A DNA stretch of 6,967 nt from NCBI GenBank assembly GCA_040007095.1, contig JBDTVS010000025.1:1-6967 (forward strand). Reading direction: 5' to 3'. The position numbers and the translations under genes are program-made. Positions within the stretch are counted from its first letter, which is position 1; every line of letters begins with the position of its first letter. Below are positions 1 through 6,069 of the stretch, piece by piece. The notes beneath the pieces were generated by a model. It made no database searches. It was not told the origin of the DNA and was given only the letters and a program-made list of their open reading frames with translations. This stretch comes from JBDTVS01 sp040007095 (GTDB lineage: Bacteria; Acidobacteriota; Vicinamibacteria; Vicinamibacterales; CAVVIG01).

Positions 1-1
1 C

Positions 2-55
2 AGCGACAACGCCGGCAACGCGATAGAGCTGATCGAGCACAAGACGGCGCGGTAG
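2..55 (+). CDS. C-terminal end of a probable VOC/glyoxalase-family protein (partial)
   Basis: An open frame enters from the left edge and ends at a TAG at 53-55, giving only 17 residues. The end reads DNAGNAIELIEHK. The pattern D-x-x-G-N-x-I-E-L-x-E is the typical last beta strand of vicinal-oxygen-chelate proteins (glyoxalase, bleomycin-resistance and extradiol dioxygenase relatives), where the Glu is commonly a metal ligand. Seen: the frame, the stop and the motif. Inferred: family membership, from a very short piece. The substrate cannot be guessed. Bases 56-158, between this stop and the next feature, hold nothing I recognise. Confidence 0.35.
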   Translation, partial: SDNAGNAIELIEHKTAR

Positions 56-158
56 GGGCGGAGCGACGACACCGGTCGCGGTACCGGCGAACAACGGCCG
101 CGTTTTTGGTGCAAACGTCGAGGCCGCTGTGACAATCCGTGCTCTTCTTCGCGAGTTC

Positions 159-602
159 TCAGTAGGCCATCGCCAGGCCAGCCCACGCCAGCCCGTAGTT
201 TGGATCCAGCGCAATCGCTTGACCGTAGAACTCGAGGGCCCGCCGCGTCGGTAGCGGCGAGAGCTGACTCGAGAAATACCGGCCACGAAGGTACAGGTCG
301 TAGGCCTCCGCCCGCCGAGGCTGGCGCCGCTCCGGCGCGCTCAGCCGGTCAGGAGACAGATGCAGCCGCACCTGGTGAGCAAGGGCCGTGCTCAACTCGC
401 GTTGGAACTCGAGCACACTCGACGGCTCGCTGACGAAAGATGCGGACCAGATTTGCATCTGGTCGCTGGTGCGAATCAGCCTCGAAGTGATGCGCAGCCG
501 GTCGCCCTCAGAGCGGATGGAACTCTCCACCAGGAACTCGACATCTAGTTCAGCCGATGTCGAAACACCTCTGACCGGGTTCGGACAATCGGTCTGACAT
601 GC
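159..602 (-). pseudogene. Fragment of a CadC-like winged-helix/TPR regulator, truncated at both ends
   Basis: The minus frame ending at 159 contains a stretch (AELDVEFLVESSIR, then RLRITSRLIRTSD and IWSASF) matching the linker domain of large bacterial regulators that carry an N-terminal winged helix and C-terminal TPRs. In that family the usual form is roughly GVDYVLEGSVR...RVRITAQLI...LW. One TPR follows (AYDLYLRGRYF...ALEFYGQAIALDPNYGLAWAGLAMAY) and the frame then stops, where intact members continue with many more repeats. No DNA-binding domain precedes it: the residues before VSTSAELDVEF do not look like the family. I therefore read it as a decayed remnant of a gene that normally exceeds 500 residues, with the left end of this interval only approximate. 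An ATG exists at 647, but no ribosome-binding site or domain supports a real start there. Confidence 0.6.
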
Positions 603-759
603 ACCTGACGGCGCTTGAGGTCGATGGCGCTGATGGGACGTGAACATGGACCAGCGGTTGGTTGAAGACGTTCGAAGCGACGCCAGCGATTAGAAGCCGG
701 GCTCGGATACTGGTGCGTCGATGAAGTGTTCGGACTGCTCGATTATGAAAGAACCGACA

Positions 760-1149
760 ATGAGGACCGCCGCGTTACTCATCGCTCTCTTCGTCGCCGT
801 CGTAGGCATTGCCGGCATCGTGTCCCCTGATAGCGTGACGACGGTTCGAAGGCAGTACTTCGCGACACCCGTCGGACTCTATGCGACTGCGGTCGTTCGC
901 GCTGCCATGGGGCTCGTGCTGATCTTGGTGGCCAGGATCTCCCGTACGCCCAAGATCCTGCGCACGTTGGGTGCCTTGATGTGCGCGCAAGGACTCGCGG
1001 CGACGCTCTTCGGACGTGATCACGCGCAAGCTATTCTCGAATGGGAGGTGATGCATCCCACGCTTCTGCGCGCTGGGGCAATCGTGGCAGTAGCCAGCGG
1101 AGGTTTCGTAGCGTTCGCCGTCGGCAAGTCGAGCGAAGGACGCTCTTAA
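760..1149 (+). CDS. Small four-helix integral membrane protein, function unknown
   Basis: This is a 129-residue protein when started at the ATG at 760 (MRTAALLIALF), which places the first helix directly at the N-terminus. A weak GAAAG lies about 8 bases upstream. ATGs at 721 and 745 are in frame but would add a Cys-rich, polar leader not expected ahead of a membrane helix. Four hydrophobic segments are visible: residues about 3-21, 38-60, 68-85 and 105-124. Short charged loops separate them, including VRRQYFATPVGLYATAVVR and an EWEVMHP turn. This layout (helix, SPDS-like loop, GLYA-x-x-VRxxxGL, a short LFG loop, last helix) resembles small uncharacterised membrane proteins common in soil bacteria. 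No catalytic motif is visible. It stands alone on the plus strand, and a 10-bp palindrome directly follows its TAA stop. Confidence 0.7.
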   Translation: MRTAALLIALFVAVVGIAGIVSPDSVTTVRRQYFATPVGLYATAVVRAAMGLVLILVARISRTPKILRTLGALMCAQGLAATLFGRDHAQAILEWEVMHPTLLRAGAIVAVASGGFVAFAVGKSSEGRS

Positions 1150-1159
1150 CCCGCGCGGG
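1150..1159. repeat. Perfect 10-bp GC palindrome directly after a stop codon
   Basis: CCCGCGCGGG begins on the base after the TAA of the membrane-protein gene. It is perfectly self-complementary but has no loop and no following T-run, so it is not a convincing intrinsic terminator. It is noted for position only. Confidence 0.4.
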
Positions 1160-1488
1160 CATCGACCGTCCGGATGTGGCCGCCTTGCCGACCAGGTCGG
1201 CGATCTATCAATCACCCGGTGACTATGAGCGCGTCGCCGCATAGAGATGTCCCCCCGTGAACCCGGACGCAATGCGAGGGGACTGTCCTCCCACGACTGG
1301 AACCGATGCCCACTTGGGTTATAGGCGGCAGGCCCCGGCGGCACGCGAGCGTCGATCAAGGTCAAGCGTTACCAATCGCAGCCTGCGCACTGGATCGCCA
1401 TCGCGTTCAATTCGCGTTCAATCCTGGCTCAACACCCTGTAAGACCATCCATCACGACCCCGTCCGGTGCGAAATCTCGGCCCATGGG
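1160..1488. other. Gene-free stretch, probably the non-coding tail of the adjoining IS remnant
   Basis: I see no supportable gene here on either strand; the open frames lack family motifs and ribosome-binding sites. It contains an imperfect 15-bp inverted repeat at 1187-1201 (GCCGACC-A-GGTCGGC) and an 11-bp tandem duplication at 1401-1422. It lies immediately downstream of the stop of the rve-transposase remnant. The stretch around 1245-1290 has two GGGGA/TCCCC-type segments (AGATGTCCCCC and GGGGACTGTCC) of the kind often found near ends of such elements. The element boundary is inference. Confidence 0.4.
1401..1422. repeat. Perfect tandem duplication of an 11-bp unit
   Basis: TCGCGTTCAAT occurs at 1401-1411 and again at 1412-1422 without interruption. 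Only two copies exist. It lies in the non-coding tail behind the rve-transposase remnant and may be a replication slippage product or part of an IS end. Confidence 0.7.
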
Positions 1489-1620
1489 CTACGCGGCCTC
1501 GCCGTAGTAGAACTTGAGCACGCCGCCCAGTCGCTCACGGCATCGTACCGGGCCTGACTCCATCACCGTTGTCTTCGACGCGATGAATGCGTTACCCAAT
1601 GCCTGGTGCGGCCGTTCCGC
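1489..1620 (-). pseudogene. C-terminal remnant of an rve/integrase-core transposase
   Basis: Read on the minus strand from about 1620 to a TAG at 1491-1489, the frame gives ERPHQALGN, a spacer, then CRERLGGVLKFYYGEAA and stop. The segment ERPHQ-x-LGN is the well-known element just after the catalytic core of rve-type (IS3/IS481-like and related) transposases. The final LGG-x-L-x-x-YY-x-x-AA ending is typical of one clade of these. The DDE core and the N-terminal helix-turn-helix are missing. To the right the homology stops within about 40 bases of the stop codon of the Tat protein gene (1658), so the deletion or insertion junction lies between 1620 and 1658. Seen: motif and stop. Known: family pattern. 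Inferred: that a full IS once stood here. Confidence 0.65.
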
Positions 1621-1657
1621 GCCAGTTACCGACGGTACCGGGGTCGCTGACCGCGTC

Positions 1658-2467
1658 TCAGCCGGCGAGCTCGCCCTCCTCGAGATAGAACTCCTTGCCG
1701 GGCTTCAGGGTGATCGCAGCGCCCGCGCCGCCAGCCATCTTGGTCTGTCCCGTCACGGGCAGTGCCCCTTTGATTTTCTGGACCGAGAGATTCTTCCGAT
1801 CGGGAAAGATAATCGAGACGCCATGGGCGAGATCGGCTTCGGCGACCTTCGCGGTGGTCGTCGCCGCCAACACCTGATCGAAGTCCGGCGGCCTGGTGAT
1901 CATGTGCGCGAGAAAGAGCTCCGAGGCCTTGCCGAAGAGCAGATACTCGAGCGCGGCGAGCGGCGCGGCCTTCGGATCGAACTTGTGAAAGTGAATCACC
2001 CGGGTCACCGTGACGTCCACGCCTTCCCCGATCAACGCCGCCTCCTTGGCGCGCTCCGTCTTGAATCGTTCGAAGTGGTCGCGGTAGATGTTGGCCTTGA
2101 ACGATCGCCTGGGTGTGGCGGCGGCCAGGTCCGTTAGGACGAAGCGTTCCGGCTCCAAGGTGTAGATCTTCTTGCCCGTTCGCTTGCGGTCGTTGAAGTA
2201 GTCAGCCTGCGGCGTGGCGCCCGTTTTGGTGAAGGTCGCCTCGAGGATCAACTGGTAGTCGTGCGGTGTCCCGAAGATCGGCAGGTGCGACAGGTAGACG
2301 CTCTGCTCGCCGACGACGAGCATGCCGTGCGCGGCCGGACGATCTCCGGTCATCGCCATCTGCAGCCTCATGGCCGATGTCGCCGTCGTCCACACGCCGG
2401 CCCCGATGGCCGCGCCGGCGGTGGCTTTCAAGAAGGCTCGTCGTGGAACGCGATCGTTGGAATTCAT
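1658..2467 (-). CDS. Tat-exported protein of unknown function, third gene of the quinoprotein operon
   Basis: This is a 269-residue protein. I choose the ATG at 2467: a GAGGAG lies 5 bases upstream and the ATG overlaps the TGA of the flavoprotein gene as ATGA. A longer frame from 2587 would bury the signal peptide. The N-terminus has a twin-arginine signal (PRRAFLK, residues 8-14), a hydrophobic Ala/Gly stretch (15-25) and a plausible cleavage point after TSA (about 32). The mature part opens with HGMLVVG (47-53), then VYLSHLP-x-F-x-x-PH-x-Y-Q (57-72). This gives three closely spaced His (47, 61, 69) that could bind a metal or cofactor. A second cluster is HFHKF (159-163). I recall this opening from uncharacterised Tat proteins but know no established function. 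Its strict coupling to the LodA/LodB pair suggests a periplasmic partner, substrate-binding protein or electron acceptor. That role is inference. Confidence 0.85.
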   Translation of the reverse strand: MNSNDRVPRRAFLKATAGAAIGAGVWTTATSAMRLQMAMTGDRPAAHGMLVVGEQSVYLSHLPIFGTPHDYQLILEATFTKTGATPQADYFNDRKRTGKKIYTLEPERFVLTDLAAATPRRSFKANIYRDHFERFKTERAKEAALIGEGVDVTVTRVIHFHKFDPKAAPLAALEYLLFGKASELFLAHMITRPPDFDQVLAATTTAKVAEADLAHGVSIIFPDRKNLSVQKIKGALPVTGQTKMAGGAGAAITLKPGKEFYLEEGELAG

Positions 2468-3708
2468 CTCATCTCCTCGGTCGAGTGGATCGCCGGGTTG
2501 CCGGGCGCGTCGAGTGTCGATGCGAGCCTCTCCTGCGTGGGCGAGGTGGCCTGATGGCGGCGGCACCAGAAGACAGATTCCGGCCACCTCCGCTCGCGTC
2601 CGTAGTAGATCGCGTGGATCCGCGCATATTCGCTGAACGTCCGCCTCGTCCGGTCGTCATACTCGCCGAGCGCCGCGAGGTCGCCCTCGAGCCACCGATG
2701 CACGACTTCGCCCGCGAGGAGGCCAGAGGTCAGCGCGTGCACGATCCCTTGCGACGACAGCGGATCGAAGGCCATCGCCGCATCGCCGACCGCCAGCCAG
2801 CCGCGGCCACTGGTGCGGTCGAGCCAGGAACTGTTGGCGGTCACCAACTGCAGGCTCGCCCGCGGCGCGGAGGACCGGCGGGACACCCGCAGTTGTTGCG
2901 TCGTCGCCGTCGTGCACCGCATGCGCGCCCACCAGAAGCCCGGCCAGTCCAGACGACGAGGCGGCAACCGATCCGCATCGGTCATGTAGACCGCCATCAT
3001 TCGCGCGTCAGGCAGCACGGCCGAGTACCACCATCCCTGGTCGGTGGCCTCGACGAGCGTGCGACCGTCGAGTGCGTCCTTCACATACGGGGCGGCGAGG
3101 ATGGTGGCAAGACCAACCAGCCGGTCCGAGGCGAGTCGGTGGGCACCCTGGTGCCGCGCCAACGACGCCGTGCGGCCCGTCGCGTCGACGACGAAGCTCG
3201 CCCGCAATCGATGCACCGCACCCCCGCCGCCAAACTCGAGCCGCCACCGATGGGGGCTTGCCGCCAAGCGCGTGGGCGAGCACGAGGTCACGTCCACCCC
3301 GCAGTGCAGTCGGGCCCCGGCCTTGTCGGCAGCCCCGGCCAGCATCCTGTCGAAGTGCTGGCGATCTAGATGCCAGCCGTGCCCGTAGGGGTTGAAGACG
3401 AAGGGCTGCTCGAAGACCGCCCCGTCGCCCCACACCGATCGGATGCCGGGAGACGGGGCGTGCCGGTCGGCGATGAACGTCTCCCAGACACCAAGACGAG
3501 CGAGCGGCAGTCGGGCCACCGGCGGCAAGGTCTCGCCGATGCGCACACGATCGAAGGTCGTCTTCTCGAGCACGACGACGGATCGCCCCGCGGCAACCAG
3601 CCTGATGGCCGTCGCCGCGCCCGCCGGACCCCCGCCCAGCACGGCGACGTCATACCGCGGCTCGTCAGGCCTTGAGCGCGGGCGGGAAGGAGCGTTCCAC
3701 TTCGACAT
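2464..3708 (-). CDS. FAD-dependent oxidoreductase, LodB/GoxB-type maturation flavoprotein
   Basis: This is a 414-residue protein starting at 3708, with GGGAG at 3718-3722 lying inside the end of the upstream oxidase gene. The N-terminal Rossmann motif is intact (YDVAVLGGGPAGAATA, residues 19-34, then VVVLEK). The RIGETLPP stretch follows, typical of the branch containing flavin-dependent halogenases, geranylgeranyl-reductase relatives and LodB. The second FAD motif, LAVGDAAMAFDPLSSQG, is at about 305-321. The C-terminal RRWPESVFWCRRH is also usual in LodB-like proteins. In characterised LodA/LodB and GoxA/GoxB pairs, this flavoprotein is required to form the cysteine tryptophylquinone of the oxidase, probably by hydroxylating the Trp. 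Here it sits directly behind a LodA-family gene with a 44-bp overlap, which strongly favours that role over an independent halogenase or monooxygenase. It has no signal peptide, so it should act in the cytoplasm. Its stop overlaps the next start as ATGA. Confidence 0.88.
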   Translation of the reverse strand: MSKWNAPSRPRSRPDEPRYDVAVLGGGPAGAATAIRLVAAGRSVVVLEKTTFDRVRIGETLPPVARLPLARLGVWETFIADRHAPSPGIRSVWGDGAVFEQPFVFNPYGHGWHLDRQHFDRMLAGAADKAGARLHCGVDVTSCSPTRLAASPHRWRLEFGGGGAVHRLRASFVVDATGRTASLARHQGAHRLASDRLVGLATILAAPYVKDALDGRTLVEATDQGWWYSAVLPDARMMAVYMTDADRLPPRRLDWPGFWWARMRCTTATTQQLRVSRRSSAPRASLQLVTANSSWLDRTSGRGWLAVGDAAMAFDPLSSQGIVHALTSGLLAGEVVHRWLEGDLAALGEYDDRTRRTFSEYARIHAIYYGRERRWPESVFWCRRHQATSPTQERLASTLDAPGNPAIHSTEEMR

Positions 3709-5236
3709 AGGTCACTTCTCCCTTGACGGTCTTCTCGGCGACGAAGCCGAGCTTCGACCAGAGCGCGACCATGTCGTTCATACCCGACACCCCGAGCCGC
3801 CACTGCGCGCGGGTCAACCCGCGCTGCACGGCATCGGGACGCTGCCCGGGCCACCAGTCCATCGTGACGTCCCTGTCGCATTCGCAGGCAAAGAAGTCCG
3901 CCTGCCACGGCACGGCCATTCGAGCGGTCAACTCGCCGGGGTGGCGCGCGGTGTTGATGCGGAAGGGACGCTTCTTCTCGAACGTCGTCTTGTCGAGCAT
4001 GATCCGGCCGACCTCGATGCCGGGAAAGAAGGGCCCGCCGACACACGGCTCGAGCGCCGCGCGGTCGAGCGCGGCCGGCCGATCCTTCTCGCTGAGCGAC
4101 TCGAAGGGCGGTGGCACGGGCGCCGCGCCCTTCCAGTCGGCCGTGAAAGTGCCCTTCGCCCACCGCGTCATCCGCTGATACTGCGACGCCGTCAACGCGA
4201 TACCGGGAATGTCGGGGGAGGTCCCCAGTTGTGGCATGTTTCCGCCACCGCCCTTGGGGTTCTGCAGGTGTTGAAAGACATGCTGACGCGCGCCATTTTT
4301 GGGATCGTTGTCGGCGAGACCGGGGAGTTGAGCCATGAACTCTCCGCCGCTCCCCTTCCCATGACCACTATCGGCAAAGTCGCTGACCCAGGGCAGGGCC
4401 GTGGCGCGTTTCAGGATCGGGTAGATATCCGTGGTGAACGAGACCGGGCTGGTCGCGGTGACGGCGAGCGAACGATCGAAGGTCGCCGCCATGTCGTACA
4501 CGCGGTCCCAGAGCGTCACCACGTTGCCAATCGGCGGCGCGAAGTCCGGCGGCGCGACGATCAGCCAGGCAGAGTCCGCCGCGACGGCGGCTCCTCCGGC
4601 CTTGAGCGTGATCGTCGCCCGAATCGAACCATCCGAGGTGTCGTCGCACCAGCCGTCGTTGTCGGCGAAATCATCCTCGTCTTCGCTCAAGCGACGGCCG
4701 TCGAATGATTGCGATGTCCCCAGCCCGCCGAGGACGATCAGCCGCCCTTCGGCGTCGGTGAGCAGGTCCCCGAGCTTCACCTTGACCTTGTCCATGAAGG
4801 TCCCTGCGATCGGCGCCAGGCCCTGGCTCACGCCGCTGATGCGCTGCGGGCCGGGATCGATCAGCAGCTTCGCGCGGTCCACGCCCTTGTTGCGCAGCGT
4901 CCGGCCGCGCACCGGGAAAAATCGCGTCTGTTCGGCGGCCTTACCATTCACCAGATGCACTTCCCAGTCGATGCGCGCGGTCGCGGCGGTGATCTCGCGC
5001 ACTTCCGATACGGCGCCTGCCGCATCGGTCGTGTATTCGTAGACGCGAAAGCGCGCGCCCTGCCGCTTGATCCGCTGCTGCCGGTCCTTGTAGGTACCGG
5101 GCTTGGTGGACGCGTCGCCAGGTTTTCTGAGGGAGGGCGCCACGCCCGGCGCTTCTGGCCCGATGAAGTAGTCGTCGGGGCTGTCGCCGACACGGGCAAC
5201 GCCGATGGCCGGGTGAATGCGATAGTTGACTGGCAT
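3665..5236 (-). CDS. LodA/GoxA-family quinoprotein (CTQ) amino-acid/amine oxidase
   Basis: This is a 523-residue protein. The start at 5236 has a strong AAGGAG 8 bases upstream. The N-terminus shows the family signature IHPAIGVARVGDS...FIGPE (residues 7-28) and RIKRQGARFRVYEY (55-68). Later come a DNDGWCDDTSDG segment, an APPDFAP segment, and a Gly-rich region ending in MPQLG before LTASQYQRMTRWAKGTF. Near the C-terminus PWQADFFAC (443-451) holds the expected cofactor Cys at 451 with an Asp four residues before it (447), matching the Asp512/Cys516 spacing of LodA. WWPGQRP (461-467) supplies the likely partner Trp. Characterised members oxidise L-lysine at the epsilon amine (LodA) or glycine (GoxA), releasing H2O2 and ammonia, and need a flavoprotein partner. 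At 523 residues it is clearly shorter than LodA (about 700). No signal peptide is visible. The substrate is not predictable from the sequence. Confidence 0.92.
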   Translation of the reverse strand: MPVNYRIHPAIGVARVGDSPDDYFIGPEAPGVAPSLRKPGDASTKPGTYKDRQQRIKRQGARFRVYEYTTDAAGAVSEVREITAATARIDWEVHLVNGKAAEQTRFFPVRGRTLRNKGVDRAKLLIDPGPQRISGVSQGLAPIAGTFMDKVKVKLGDLLTDAEGRLIVLGGLGTSQSFDGRRLSEDEDDFADNDGWCDDTSDGSIRATITLKAGGAAVAADSAWLIVAPPDFAPPIGNVVTLWDRVYDMAATFDRSLAVTATSPVSFTTDIYPILKRATALPWVSDFADSGHGKGSGGEFMAQLPGLADNDPKNGARQHVFQHLQNPKGGGGNMPQLGTSPDIPGIALTASQYQRMTRWAKGTFTADWKGAAPVPPPFESLSEKDRPAALDRAALEPCVGGPFFPGIEVGRIMLDKTTFEKKRPFRINTARHPGELTARMAVPWQADFFACECDRDVTMDWWPGQRPDAVQRGLTRAQWRLGVSGMNDMVALWSKLGFVAEKTVKGEVTYVEVERSFPPALKA

Positions 5237-5244
5237 CGAACATT

Positions 5245-5250
5245 CTCCTT
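5245..5250 (-). promoter_or_regulatory. Shine-Dalgarno of the LodA-family gene, overlapping the upstream stop codon
   Basis: AAGGAG on the minus strand lies 8 bases before the ATG at 5236. The TAA that ends the upstream SPFH-like frame (5251-5249) shares bases with it (TAAGGAG). Ribosomes finishing the upstream frame would therefore stop on this site, an arrangement expected for genes that were co-transcribed and coupled. Confidence 0.8.
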
Positions 5251-5746
5251 AGGTCTTTTTCAACCCGTCACGAATGAGATTGGTGAGCAGGACGCTGACC
5301 AGGCCTTGGCCGCCCTCGCCGCCGCCACCCGTCACCACGACGTCGGGCACGAGCTGGAATCCGCTGGCCGACAGCGCCTTGGCGATCTCGATGCCGGCGA
5401 AGTTGCAGGATTCCATCGAGGCGATCTTGAGCGTGATCACGTCGGCCCCGGCCGTGCCGATCGCCTTGGTCTTGCCGGCCTCGGCATTGCCGACCGTGAT
5501 GAGTACCCTCGCGTCGGCGGGCGCATTGATGGTCTTCGACTGCGCCTGCCCCCCGGCGGTCTTGACGGTCGACCTGGCGTTGAACTCCGCGGGATGGACG
5601 ACGCGCTCGGCGTCGACGACCCAGGCCTGCGTATCGGCGAGGGCTCGGGCCTGCTACAACTCCTTGAGCGTATCTTCCGCCAGACGCTGCGTGTCGTAAC
5701 GATAGGAGACATTAGCACGGACGCCAAGTCGACAGAACGCCCGGTA
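5249..5746 (-). pseudogene. 5'-truncated SPFH/flotillin-like protein (C-terminal part)
   Basis: A minus frame is open from just after a stop at 5749-5747 to the TAA at 5251-5249, about 165 codons. It reads YDTQRLAEDTLKEVVAG, then AWVVDAERVVHPAEFNAR, then an Ala/Lys-rich section with AEAGKTKAIGTAGADVITLKI, then SMESCNFAGIEIAKAL and FQLVPDVVVTGGGGEGG, ending LLTNLIRDGLKK. The last half resembles the C-terminal coiled and Gly-rich tail of flotillin/SPFH-domain membrane scaffold proteins. I hold this family call at moderate confidence. No ATG, GTG or TTG exists in frame before a GTG at 5440, and the N-terminal membrane anchor and most of the SPFH domain are missing, so the gene has lost its 5' end. 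The loss point coincides with the left edge of the IS5-family remnant (about 5750-5770). It lies 12 bases ahead of the oxidase gene on the same strand. Confidence 0.55.
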
Positions 5747-5770
5747 TCAGACGTTCCAGGAGCCACCGCC

Positions 5771-6044
5771 GTGACACAAGTGGCCGCGATTGCGCTGATC
5801 ATCGGCCTCGCGCGCCGAAGGACATGGGCAGTGCCATTGACGGTCGGACCACCCGCCATCTGGGTAGGCGGTGAGCCAACAGCGACGGAAGTTGATCGAA
5901 CAGGTCTTTGGCTGGATGAAGACGGTCGGCGGCTTGCGCAAACTGCGGCACCGCGGCGGTGAGCGCGTGGCTTGGGTCGTCACCTTCAGCGCGCCCGCCT
6001 ATAACCTGATCCGACTGCGCACGTTGCTGGCGAGGCCGGCCTGA
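5771..6044 (+). pseudogene. C-terminal remnant of an IS5-family DDE transposase, frameshifted
   Basis: The plus strand gives, in one frame, GSAIDGRTTRH (around 5827-5859). After the loss of one base near 5862-5868 it gives a second frame, VSQQRRKLIEQVFGWMKTVG (5871 on), then LRKLRHRGG and FSAPAYNLIRLRTLL, ending at TGA 6042-6044. This is the canonical end of IS5-type transposases (IDGRTTRH-x-GYA-x-SQ...RK-x-x-E-x-x-FGW-x-K). The Glu of LIEQ (codon at 5898) is the last residue of the DDE triad. Upstream, 5771-5826 still shows decayed hints of the preceding VTPHVA region, but the earlier two-thirds of the gene is absent. It is non-functional. It points toward, and nearly abuts, the IS110-family remnant on the opposite strand. 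Confidence 0.85.
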
Positions 6045-6069
6045 GCGCCGAATCAGGTTCGGCGGAGTT

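Noticed and set aside
1187..1201. 15-bp near-palindrome GCCGACC-A-GGTCGGC as a terminator or operator
   Set aside because: It has a one-base centre and no T-run, so it cannot be an intrinsic terminator, and no adjacent regulator or promoter supports an operator call.
775..1365. Minus-strand open frame of 196 codons opposite the small membrane protein
   Set aside because: Low-complexity Arg/Ser/His composition. The plus strand gives a clear four-helix protein over the same bases.
2266..3369. Plus-strand open frame of 367 codons opposite the flavoprotein gene
   Set aside because: Arg-rich shadow of the FAD protein and Tat protein genes, with no recognisable domain.
2464..3708. The flavoprotein as a flavin-dependent tryptophan halogenase
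   Set aside because: The FAD motifs are shared with halogenases, but I did not find the WxWxIP halogenase motif. The overlap with a LodA-family gene favours the LodB/GoxB role.
3392..4708. Long plus-strand open frame of 438 codons opposite the oxidase gene
   Set aside because: It is antisense to the LodA-family and LodB-type genes, is rich in Arg/Gly/His with no domain, and has no ribosome-binding site. It is the usual GC-rich shadow of a real gene.
4709..5962. Plus-strand open frame of 417 codons running from the oxidase gene into the IS5 remnant
   Set aside because: It crosses the oxidase, the SPFH-like frame and the transposase remnant in frames that match none of them. No motif supports it.
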